Virus record (IMG/VR): IMGVR_UViG_3300018083_000081
Coordinates: 1 to 34,866 of that record
Origin: a virus
DNA: 34,866 nucleotides
Strand: one strand, 5' to 3'
The notes under the pieces were generated by a model. That model made no database searches, was not told the DNA's origin, and saw only the letters and a list, made by a program, of their open reading frames with translations. Each line of letters opens with the position of its first letter. Position 1 is the stretch's first letter. Both the position numbers and the translations under genes were made by a program. Positions 14,334 through 21,636 of the stretch are shown piece by piece.

Positions 14334-14723
14334 ATGGCAGACACCACCGGCGCGCCCTCCCAGGAGGAGTCGACACAAAAACTGCTCGACCAGATACCGC
14401 AGCTCATTCCCGGCGTGCCCAACAGCGCGTGGCTGCCGGTCCTGCTCGGGCAGTTGCGGACGCTGGCGGCGCTGCTTTCGGGCGCCGGGTTCTCCTGGGG
14501 CAGGTACGTCTCGGGGGACGAGTTCACGCAGATATTCTGGGTGATCACCGGCGTGGCGGCGCTGCTGTGGTCGGGCTGGCAGAAGGTCTCCTCCGAGATT
14601 GCCAAGTACCGCATGGCTGCGGCGTCGGCGGACGCAAGCGCGAACGCCACGGCAAATTCCACCCCGGCAATAGTCACCCCCGTCTCGGTCGCGGTCACCC
14701 CGGCGGGAACGAGGACGATCTAG
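14334..14723 (+). CDS. Putative holin (129 aa)
   Basis: The core resembles a family of phage holins of the Pam3-gp28 kind: LRTLAALLSGAGFSWGRYVS, then DEFTQIFWVITGVAALLWSGW and QKVSSEIAKYRM. One strong membrane segment (residues about 65-83) and one weaker one before it are visible. The N-terminal 35 residues are acidic and soluble; the tail is Ala/Thr/Val-rich. Holins set the time of lysis by piercing the inner membrane. No endolysin gene follows directly, which is unusual; the only muralytic domain in the window is in an ejection protein. Confidence 0.6.
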   Translation: MADTTGAPSQEESTQKLLDQIPQLIPGVPNSAWLPVLLGQLRTLAALLSGAGFSWGRYVSGDEFTQIFWVITGVAALLWSGWQKVSSEIAKYRMAAASADASANATANSTPAIVTPVSVAVTPAGTRTI

Positions 14724-14732
14724 GGGCGGCGG

Positions 14733-15188
14733 GTGATCCGCTGCGGCTGGGAGAAGTTGGCCAAGGTTCTGGCCGAGCCGAACGCCGCCGACATGATCCG
14801 GGCCTATGCGGAGGAATTATCGCCGCTGCGCGACCTCGCCCCGGTAGACCCGGACTGGGACCGGCTGGCGCGCCTGGAGGCCGGGGGGTGCTACCGGCTG
14901 TGGGCTGCCAGAGTGGACGGCACCCTGGCCGGGTTCATCAGCTTCTTCCTGATGCCGCACCACAACTATCGCAGCCTGCTGATGGCGCAGGACGGCGGCA
15001 GCTACATCGCGCCGCAGTTTCGTGGTAAGGGGATGGTCGGCTTCCGCATGTGGCGCTCCGCCGAGCCGGCGCTGCGAAAGCTGGGGGTCCGGTACATCAT
15101 GGCCCACGATGGACAGCGCCCGCTCCTGCCCTTCATGCTAGCCCTCGGCTACGAGCCGCGCGGCACCCTTTTCTGGAAGATCCTGTAA
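14733..15188 (+). CDS. GNAT-fold protein, T7 gp13-like (151 aa)
   Basis: A GTG-start gene with an N-acetyltransferase (GNAT) fold: MIRAYAEELSPLRD at the front, a beta hairpin RLWAARVDGTLAGFISFFLM, then GGSYIAPQFRGKGMVGFRM, which includes the R-G-x-G acetyl-CoA loop, and a last part KLGVRYIMAHDGQRPLLPFMLALGYEP. In T7-like phages a GNAT-like protein (gp13) precedes the internal virion proteins gp14-gp16, and the same order holds here. It may therefore be a virion assembly factor rather than an active enzyme. The stop overlaps the next start (TAATG). Confidence 0.75.
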   Translation: MIRCGWEKLAKVLAEPNAADMIRAYAEELSPLRDLAPVDPDWDRLARLEAGGCYRLWAARVDGTLAGFISFFLMPHHNYRSLLMAQDGGSYIAPQFRGKGMVGFRMWRSAEPALRKLGVRYIMAHDGQRPLLPFMLALGYEPRGTLFWKIL

Positions 15189-15529
15189 TGTCCGATTTGA
15201 TCGACACGCCGCTCTCGGCTGACGAGGTATGGCGGCTGCCGGATAAACTGCGGCGCCGGTATTGGGCGGCCGAGATCAGCCATGGCGTCGAGGGCCTGTG
15301 CGCCCTGAACCGTCAGGCCGTGCGAAAGGAGTGCCGTGACCGGCTGGCATGGCTTGCCGGCCTGACCCCGGGTATCGAGGCGCGCTACGTCGGCCCCGCA
15401 ACGGAGCTGGCCGGGAAACGCTGCCAGATTATCGAGGGACCGTCTGCCATGTCGGGCCTCGTACCAATTGCGGTCAAGGGCATCCCAGGCGGCTTTGGGG
15501 TTGCCCCTTGCGAGCTGGAGCCTGCCTGA
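15188..15529 (+). CDS. Unknown protein between GNAT and ejection genes (113 aa)
   Basis: Not recognised. The ATG overlaps the preceding stop (TAATG) and the end overlaps the next start (TGATG). The N-terminal 60 residues are helical (SADEVWRLPDKLRRRYWAAE, then CRDRLAWLAGLTPGIEARY). The rest is strand-like with Gly-Pro turns (CQIIEGPSAMSGLVPIAVKG). Its place in the T7-like order GNAT, small protein, ejection proteins suggests a chaperone or minor core protein. Confidence 0.6.
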   Translation: MSDLIDTPLSADEVWRLPDKLRRRYWAAEISHGVEGLCALNRQAVRKECRDRLAWLAGLTPGIEARYVGPATELAGKRCQIIEGPSAMSGLVPIAVKGIPGGFGVAPCELEPA

Positions 15530-16806
15530 TGGGGCCAATGGGTGGCGGCGGCTCGGGCGGCGGCGGCAACGCGAACGTCTATCTCCCGCCCGGCCAGGGT
15601 GAGGCTGCCGGCATGCTCGGCAACATCGCAAACCCCCTGTTTAATGCCTCGATGAATGCCGGGGCCGGCACGCCTGGAGCCTGGGCCTATCCGCAGGCGC
15701 AGGGCTATGCGCCGATGGGTTTTAATCAAGTTCAGCAGTACCTGACCGGCTCCCAGACCGGCGCGCCGACGCTCTACGACCAGGGCGCGGGCCAGGCTTA
15801 CGGCTCGGCGCAGAACGCCGCCGACCTCTACTCCCAGATGTTCGGCAACGTCTACGGGCAGATACCCGGCCTCGCCGGCGCCGCGACCTCGGGGCTGCAA
15901 TACCTGCCGCAGCTGATGTCCAGCGCCTTCTCGCCGCTCTATGGCGGCATGGTCAATGCGGCGGCCGACAACCCCTATTACCCGCAGGCGATGGCTGGGG
16001 CGCAGCAGGGCGCCACCCTCGGGGGCGCCGGGGCGAACTCGCTCTACGGTGCCGGGCAGGGTATTTTACAGCAAGGTTTCGACCCTCAGTCGGCGCTGTT
16101 CGACCGCTCGCAGCAGCAGCTCCTCGACCAGTCGAACGCGGTCAACGCGATGTCCGGGATCGCCGGGTCGCCCTACGCCGCCGGGACCACCGCCAAGGCG
16201 CTGGGCGACTTCGACATCAACTGGCAGAACCAGCAGTTGCAGCGGCAGGCGACGGCGGCAGGGGCAGCCTCGCCGCTGTTCCAGGCCGCGCCGCAACTGG
16301 CCTACGGCTCGGGGCAGATGCCGAGCCAGACCTACATGAGCCAGATCGGCAACGTGCTGAATGCGCTGAATGCGCAGGGCGCGGCCGGCTCGCTCGGGGC
16401 CTCGGCCTTCCCCTCCCTGCTCAGCGGCGCGGCAGGCGGCCTGGGGCAGGCGCAGAGCCTCCTCGGCAGCAGCATTGGCGGCCTCGCATCTTCGGGACTC
16501 CTGCCGTACCAGACCGGCGCCGGCATCGCCAACAATGCTCTAAGCGGCCTCAACAGCCAGCAGAACCTGCTGACCGGCGCGACGGGGCTAGGCAACAACC
16601 AGTACATGCTGCCGCAGCAGATGATCGGCGACCTGATGAAGTACATGGGCCTCGGGCAGGACGCCTCGCGCATCGGCGCCAATATTGGCCAGATGGGCTT
16701 CAACCAGACGGCGCAGGGCTTCGGCGGGCTGTTGTCGGGCGCCAACTCGCTGTTCAATCCCAAGAGCGGCCTATTCCCGGGCGCGCTTGGCTTCCTTGGG
16801 TTGTAG
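15529..16806 (+). CDS. Internal virion / ejection protein, Ala-Gly-Gln-rich (425 aa)
   Basis: A low-complexity, Gly/Ala/Gln/Leu-rich protein: MGPMGGGGSGGGGN, many GQGI, QQGF and AGS runs, and long amphipathic stretches such as LFDRSQQQLLDQSNAVNAMS and IGDLMKYMGLGQDASRIGAN. No signal peptide. It is the first of three adjacent large proteins that resemble the T7 gp14-gp15-gp16 ejection set by order and style. Such proteins leave the virion with the DNA and build a conduit across the host envelope. The call rests on composition and gene order rather than a recognised domain. Confidence 0.65.
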   Translation: MGPMGGGGSGGGGNANVYLPPGQGEAAGMLGNIANPLFNASMNAGAGTPGAWAYPQAQGYAPMGFNQVQQYLTGSQTGAPTLYDQGAGQAYGSAQNAADLYSQMFGNVYGQIPGLAGAATSGLQYLPQLMSSAFSPLYGGMVNAAADNPYYPQAMAGAQQGATLGGAGANSLYGAGQGILQQGFDPQSALFDRSQQQLLDQSNAVNAMSGIAGSPYAAGTTAKALGDFDINWQNQQLQRQATAAGAASPLFQAAPQLAYGSGQMPSQTYMSQIGNVLNALNAQGAAGSLGASAFPSLLSGAAGGLGQAQSLLGSSIGGLASSGLLPYQTGAGIANNALSGLNSQQNLLTGATGLGNNQYMLPQQMIGDLMKYMGLGQDASRIGANIGQMGFNQTAQGFGGLLSGANSLFNPKSGLFPGALGFLGL

Positions 16807-16809
16807 GCG

Positions 16810-18720
16810 ATGTTCCCCTTGATGGCGCTGGGCGCCGGCCTTGGCCAGTTCGCGCAGGACTTCCGGCAGCAGCAGGCGCAGCAGGAGCGCTCCCTGATGT
16901 TGCAGATGCAGCTTGCCGAGTACCAGCGCGCCCTCGACAAGGACAAGCGGGAGTCGGAGGCGTCCGGTCTCGCCCTCAATTTCGGCCTGCCGGGGGCCGG
17001 CGGCGCCCCTGGCGGCTCTTCGTTTGGGTTGCCGCCGTCGCCGTCCAGCTTCGGCGGCTCTCCCGCTACTGCCGGGGGTGGCGGCGGCATGACCCTTGCC
17101 GAGGTCAAGGCAGCGGCGCGTCGCGCCGGCTTTGACGAGGATGGCGCCAACACCATGGCTGCCATCTCCGTGCCGGAGAGCAGCCTCAACCCCAATGCCT
17201 ACAACCCGAATGACCCGTCCGGCGGCTCGTTTGGCCTGACGCAGATCAACGGCGTGCATCCCGGCGCGCGTGAGGCGTTGGGCAATCCCGACAGGGCGAT
17301 GGAGTTGGCCTTTCGGGTGAGTAAGGGCGGCACGAATTTCAGCCCGTGGACGGCCTACAGAAGCGGCGCCTATAAGCCGTATCTGGCCGAAGCGTCGCGG
17401 ATTCTGCCGGCCGGACCCTCCGCCGCGCCCGCCTCGTTCGATCGCGGCCGGGCCGTCATGGACCCAAGCATGCCGAATACGGCCGAGGGCCGGGCCGCCG
17501 CGGCGCCGATGTCGGAAGCGTCAGCGGGCTATGCCGAGGCGATCGGGCGGGGCTTTAGGGGCACGATCCAGGACTTTGCCGGACGGGGCGGCGGCCCGCA
17601 AACCGCGGGGCCGGCGGTCGGGCAGCAAATGGCGCAGGCGCAAGTGCAGGGCGCGCCGGTGCCGCCGCCCTCGCTGCGGGACATCGCCCTGCTGCTGCGC
17701 AGTAAAAACCCCACCACGGACAGCCGCGTGATCTGGGATGCGGCAGATAGATTCCATAAGCGCGAGCAGGAAAACTACAAGCTCAATTTCGAGCGCTGGA
17801 AGGCGTCAACCGGCTTTGCCGGAGACGCCGCAACCCGCGCCGAGACGAGCCGCCACCATCAGGTATCGGAGGGTTTCGAAGGGCAGAAGATCAGCCTGGA
17901 GGAGCAGGGCCTCAAAGAGAAGATCGCGGCCGGCACGGCGACCCGCGCCGACCAACTCCGCAACCGCGAGTTGGAGGAGCGCCGGATCGTCGAGACCGAG
18001 CGGGCGAACCGGGAGAAAGAGAGGGGAGACGCCGCGACCCGCACCGAGGCGGGCCGCCACCATCAGGTCACAGAGGGCTTCGAGGGGCAGAAGATCGGCT
18101 TGGAGGAGCAGGGCCTCAAGGAGAAGATCGCGGCCGGGACCGCGACCCGCGCCGACGCGCTGCGCAATCGCGAACTGGAGGAGCGCCGGATCGCCGAGAC
18201 CGAGCGGGCGAACCGGGCGAGAGAGAAGGGCGTCGCGGCCAACACCCAGGCCCGCATCGGCAAGGAAACGTCGAAGGTCGATTTGGCGACGACCGAACTC
18301 GAAACGCTGGCGAACGAAGCCGATCAGTTGTCGCAGATGGTCGAGGCGAACCCCAAGCTGGTCGGCGCCAAGGGCATCGTCGGACGCGCGGTCGGCAGCG
18401 TCGGCGAGCAGCTGGGTATTCTGGATGAAGACCCGGCGCTGGCACAATTCAAGAGCAAGGTGCAACTGCTGCAATCCCGGCTTGCCAAGCCCCTGCTCGG
18501 CGCGCGCTACTTCAGCAAGCCGTCGCAGGACCGCCTGAACCAGCTTCTCCCCGGCCTCCAGCGCCTCGACAACCCGACAGCCGTGGTGCAGTCGCTGAAG
18601 AATGTTTCCGAGGTATTGAAGACCAATGCAGCCGCCATGAAGGCGGCCTCCGGCGCGGTTTCCGAGGACATCTCGAAACTGACTGACGACGAGATCAAAA
18701 AGCAACTCGGGCTGGAATAG
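16810..18720 (+). CDS. Internal virion protein with lytic transglycosylase domain (636 aa)
   Basis: An ejection protein that likely opens the peptidoglycan during DNA entry. Residues about 94-195 form a soluble lytic transglycosylase (lysozyme-like) domain: MTLAEVKAAARRAGFDEDG, catalytic Glu123 in SVPESSLNPNA, SFGLTQIN at 140-147, and FSPWTAYRSGAYK at 177-189. A Gly/Pro linker separates this from an N-terminal Gln-rich helix. Residues 340-475 are two near-identical 68-residue charged repeats, probably coiled coil. The C-terminus (SRLAKPLLGARYFSKPSQDR and LKTNAAAMKAASGAVS) is helical and typical of phage internal proteins. The next gene starts directly after the stop. Confidence 0.8.
   Translation: MFPLMALGAGLGQFAQDFRQQQAQQERSLMLQMQLAEYQRALDKDKRESEASGLALNFGLPGAGGAPGGSSFGLPPSPSSFGGSPATAGGGGGMTLAEVKAAARRAGFDEDGANTMAAISVPESSLNPNAYNPNDPSGGSFGLTQINGVHPGAREALGNPDRAMELAFRVSKGGTNFSPWTAYRSGAYKPYLAEASRILPAGPSAAPASFDRGRAVMDPSMPNTAEGRAAAAPMSEASAGYAEAIGRGFRGTIQDFAGRGGGPQTAGPAVGQQMAQAQVQGAPVPPPSLRDIALLLRSKNPTTDSRVIWDAADRFHKREQENYKLNFERWKASTGFAGDAATRAETSRHHQVSEGFEGQKISLEEQGLKEKIAAGTATRADQLRNRELEERRIVETERANREKERGDAATRTEAGRHHQVTEGFEGQKIGLEEQGLKEKIAAGTATRADALRNRELEERRIAETERANRAREKGVAANTQARIGKETSKVDLATTELETLANEADQLSQMVEANPKLVGAKGIVGRAVGSVGEQLGILDEDPALAQFKSKVQLLQSRLAKPLLGARYFSKPSQDRLNQLLPGLQRLDNPTAVVQSLKNVSEVLKTNAAAMKAASGAVSEDISKLTDDEIKKQLGLE
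17827..18234 (+). repeat. Two tandem 204-bp repeats in the ejection protein gene
   Basis: Two copies of a 204-bp unit (17827-18030 and 18031-18234) encode 68-residue repeats that each start AATR and contain HHQV, EGFEGQKI, LEEQGLKEKIAAGTATRAD and ELEERRI. The copies differ at only a few residues (for example ETSR against EAGR). A third start (AANTQARIG) follows, so an older partial copy may exist. The high similarity suggests recent duplication or gene conversion. Confidence 0.85.
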
Positions 18721-21636
18721 ATGTCCGACCTCCCCGCAAGCCCCGACACTCAGGGGCGGCTAGAGCTGCTTGGCGAGGCCTATAAGCGCGGGCTGCTGCC
18801 GCCGGATCGGGCGCGGCTATACGAGGAGGGACAAAAACGAGGCCTGTTCAAAGCCCCCGCGGCCGCGGTGCCCCCGAGCGGCGAGTTGGTTCCCGGCGGC
18901 GCGCTGGCCAATCCCAACGCGCCAGCGCCGGACACCGAGATCGGCATCGGCCTGGCGACCCCGGGCCGAGCGCCCAGCGTGCCCCGGCAGCAGCGTGGCA
19001 TAATCGACCTGGCGGGCGAGCGGGCGAGCGGTATCAGGGGCGAGATGCGGCTCCTCCAGGGCTATGACCCGGAGGTAGATTACGACACCGGCACCGGCTG
19101 GAACGATGCGGTGGCGATGCACCGCTCCGACAACCCGGCCGAGAAGCGGTCCTATCTTGCCCGCAAGTATGGCCCTGAGAATGTCTTTACCGATCGCGGC
19201 GGCCGGTTCGTGGTGCGCGGGCAGGACGGCAAGATGCTGTCGCCGGAAGGCACCGGGTTCATGAACAACCTGATGCAGGGGAGCGCCGGGATCTATGCCG
19301 ATGCGCCGATGATCGCGGGGGCAACCGGCGGCGCCATGGTCGGCGCCCCCGCTGGGCCGCTGGGTGCTATTGCCGGGGCGACGGCCGGCTCCGCTCTCGG
19401 CAAGACCGCGATCGAGGGCAGCAAGGCGCTGAGCGGCGATTTTCAGAAGACGATCCCGGAGACGGCGCTGTCGATCGGCATGGGTGGGCTGATGGGCGGC
19501 GCCGGGGAGGGGGCGGGCCGGCTCATCACCGGCATCCCCGGCGCGCTTGGCGGAGCCTTTCGCAAGTATGTGACCGGGACGACGCCGGAAGCGATGGACC
19601 TGGCCGCCTCGGTTCAGCGGGCCGGTGGCGTTGCTCCATTGCGCTCGGTGGCGCCGGGCCTCTCCTCGCCCATCCAGAAACAGGACGTGGCAGCCCGCCT
19701 CGGCGCCGACTTCCTGGAAAACCCAAACCGGGCGGCTGTCCAAGGTCGGCTGGGCGAGATTGTTGGGGCGGAATTTCCGGCGGCCGAGCGGCCGGGGGCC
19801 ATGCGCGAGATCATGGACCCAACGGCGCGGGTGTCCTCGCGCGAGGCGGGGACCGCGGTGCAGCGCGAGGTGCAGCTGCATGGCGCGCAGCTGGACGCCG
19901 AGGTCGATAACCTGGCGCGCGACGCCGACCGGATGCTGACGCAGCAGCTGCGGGGCCTGGGCGCCATCCCGCGCCGGGCCCCGGCGGGCGACCTCGGCAG
20001 CGATGTGGCGGCCGGGATCGCGGAGGCGCGCAACGACTTTAGCCGCTCGATGCAGAGCATCTACTCGCGCGTCGATCAGGCGACGGGCGGTGCGGAGATC
20101 GTCCCCACGGGGGCGATCAAGCGGGAGGCGCGGCGCATCCTCGATGCCCTGCCGAAAGATGCACAGGGCAACCCGATATTCGGCGATCAGCGAGTTCTGA
20201 GGTCCCTCGGGCAGCTACGCGACATCGGGCCGAAGATGACCCTCAGCGACGCGCAGAGCATTCGCGCCACCCTTGGGGAGATGGGCCAGTTCACCGACCT
20301 GACCCCAGGCGTCGCCAAAAAGCAGTTCGGCGATCTGCGGCAGAGCGTCAACACGGCGATCGGGATGGCGGCCCGCGACCCGGCGGCGGCCCCGGCAGTA
20401 AACATGCTGCGCCGCGCCGACCAACTCTACGGCGAGGGCATCCGTAAATTCGAGGATACGACGGTCAACCAGATCGTCAATCAGGCCCGCACCGGCATGA
20501 TGCCGGACCCAGGGGCCATCGCCGACAAGGTGCTGCAACCGAAATTTACGGCCCGCGCCCGCGAGATCAGGGGCATGGTCGGGCCGGACGTGTGGCGTCG
20601 GGTGGCCTCCGCCGACTGGGAGAATGTCGTAGCCGCCGCCCGAGACCCGCAGACCGGCGAGATGTCGGCCCGCAAGCTGGCGACGCTGGTGCAGCAGAAG
20701 GACCGCGACGGCCTCCTGGAGCTGACCTATGGGCCGCGGTTGGCCGGGGAGATGCGGCTCTACAGCCGTCGCCTCGACGCGCGCGGCGGGAAAGTCCCGG
20801 CGGGGCAACTGACCCCGGACAATTTCGCCCAAACCATGCAGCGGCTGGAGACGGCAAACCTGACCCGCGACAGCTTCCTGTCGAAGAATTACCTCTCGGA
20901 ACTGTCGAAGCCCGGAGCGTCGGCCGACGATGCGATCGGCTATGTCCTGCGGCCCGGCCAGGAGACGCGCCTGATCGAGGCGCAGCGCTTCTTTGGCGAC
21001 CAGTCGCCGCAGATGGCTGCGATCCGGCAGCAGGCCCTGAAAGAGCTGCTGAACTCGTCGATCGCCCGCACCGAGACGGGCGCGGGAACGATGGTGGTTG
21101 GCGACGGCATAGATCAGGCTTTGCGGCGGTGGACCCCGCGGCAGCAGGAAATCATGTTCCCCGGCGGCCTGGCTGATGACATGCGGCGGCTGGCACAGGA
21201 AATTCGCTTCATGTTCCCACGTCGCGGCGACCAGCTGGGGGGCGCCCTGATTGCCGGCGCGGTCAAGAACCTCCCGTTGCCGGCCCGCATCCCGGCCCTG
21301 GCCTACTATCAGGGCATGGGCTGGATTTTTTCCCAGCCCCGCGTCGTGAAGGCGATCGTCGCCGGGCTGGAGCCGGGGCCGGCAAAGGCGGCGACCCGCG
21401 AGACGATCCGCATGATCTTCCGCGAGGCGGCGATCGGAGAGCTTCCGCACCCGGACGAGACGCCGGAGCCAGGGGTCATGTCTCCGAGTCAGGCGGCCGT
21501 CACGATGATGGGCCGCAACTATGGTGTCGGCGCCGGGCCGAGGGCGCCCATCCCGCGCGGACTACGGGGCGCTCCGCAGGCGCCTCCCGCTAATGCCGAG
21601 CCTCGCGACCTCAGGCCGAGCATCGGCGGCCCGTAG
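18721..21636 (+). CDS. Large internal virion / ejection protein (971 aa)
   Basis: The third and largest of the ejection set, in the place of T7 gp16. The N-terminus holds a short helical motif LLGEAYKRGLLPPDRARLYEEG, followed by a Pro/Ala linker. Around residues 133-175 lies YLARKYGPENVFTDRGGRFVV, a segment seen in many phage internal core proteins. Residues about 195-260 are Gly/Ala-rich (MIAGATGGAMVGAPAGPLG, IAGATAGSALGKTAIEG) and could insert into a membrane. The rest is long and helical. No catalytic domain is seen. The stop overlaps the start of the ATP-grasp gene (TAGTG), so that enzyme is made with the late proteins. Confidence 0.7.
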   Translation: MSDLPASPDTQGRLELLGEAYKRGLLPPDRARLYEEGQKRGLFKAPAAAVPPSGELVPGGALANPNAPAPDTEIGIGLATPGRAPSVPRQQRGIIDLAGERASGIRGEMRLLQGYDPEVDYDTGTGWNDAVAMHRSDNPAEKRSYLARKYGPENVFTDRGGRFVVRGQDGKMLSPEGTGFMNNLMQGSAGIYADAPMIAGATGGAMVGAPAGPLGAIAGATAGSALGKTAIEGSKALSGDFQKTIPETALSIGMGGLMGGAGEGAGRLITGIPGALGGAFRKYVTGTTPEAMDLAASVQRAGGVAPLRSVAPGLSSPIQKQDVAARLGADFLENPNRAAVQGRLGEIVGAEFPAAERPGAMREIMDPTARVSSREAGTAVQREVQLHGAQLDAEVDNLARDADRMLTQQLRGLGAIPRRAPAGDLGSDVAAGIAEARNDFSRSMQSIYSRVDQATGGAEIVPTGAIKREARRILDALPKDAQGNPIFGDQRVLRSLGQLRDIGPKMTLSDAQSIRATLGEMGQFTDLTPGVAKKQFGDLRQSVNTAIGMAARDPAAAPAVNMLRRADQLYGEGIRKFEDTTVNQIVNQARTGMMPDPGAIADKVLQPKFTARAREIRGMVGPDVWRRVASADWENVVAAARDPQTGEMSARKLATLVQQKDRDGLLELTYGPRLAGEMRLYSRRLDARGGKVPAGQLTPDNFAQTMQRLETANLTRDSFLSKNYLSELSKPGASADDAIGYVLRPGQETRLIEAQRFFGDQSPQMAAIRQQALKELLNSSIARTETGAGTMVVGDGIDQALRRWTPRQQEIMFPGGLADDMRRLAQEIRFMFPRRGDQLGGALIAGAVKNLPLPARIPALAYYQGMGWIFSQPRVVKAIVAGLEPGPAKAATRETIRMIFREAAIGELPHPDETPEPGVMSPSQAAVTMMGRNYGVGAGPRAPIPRGLRGAPQAPPANAEPRDLRPSIGGP

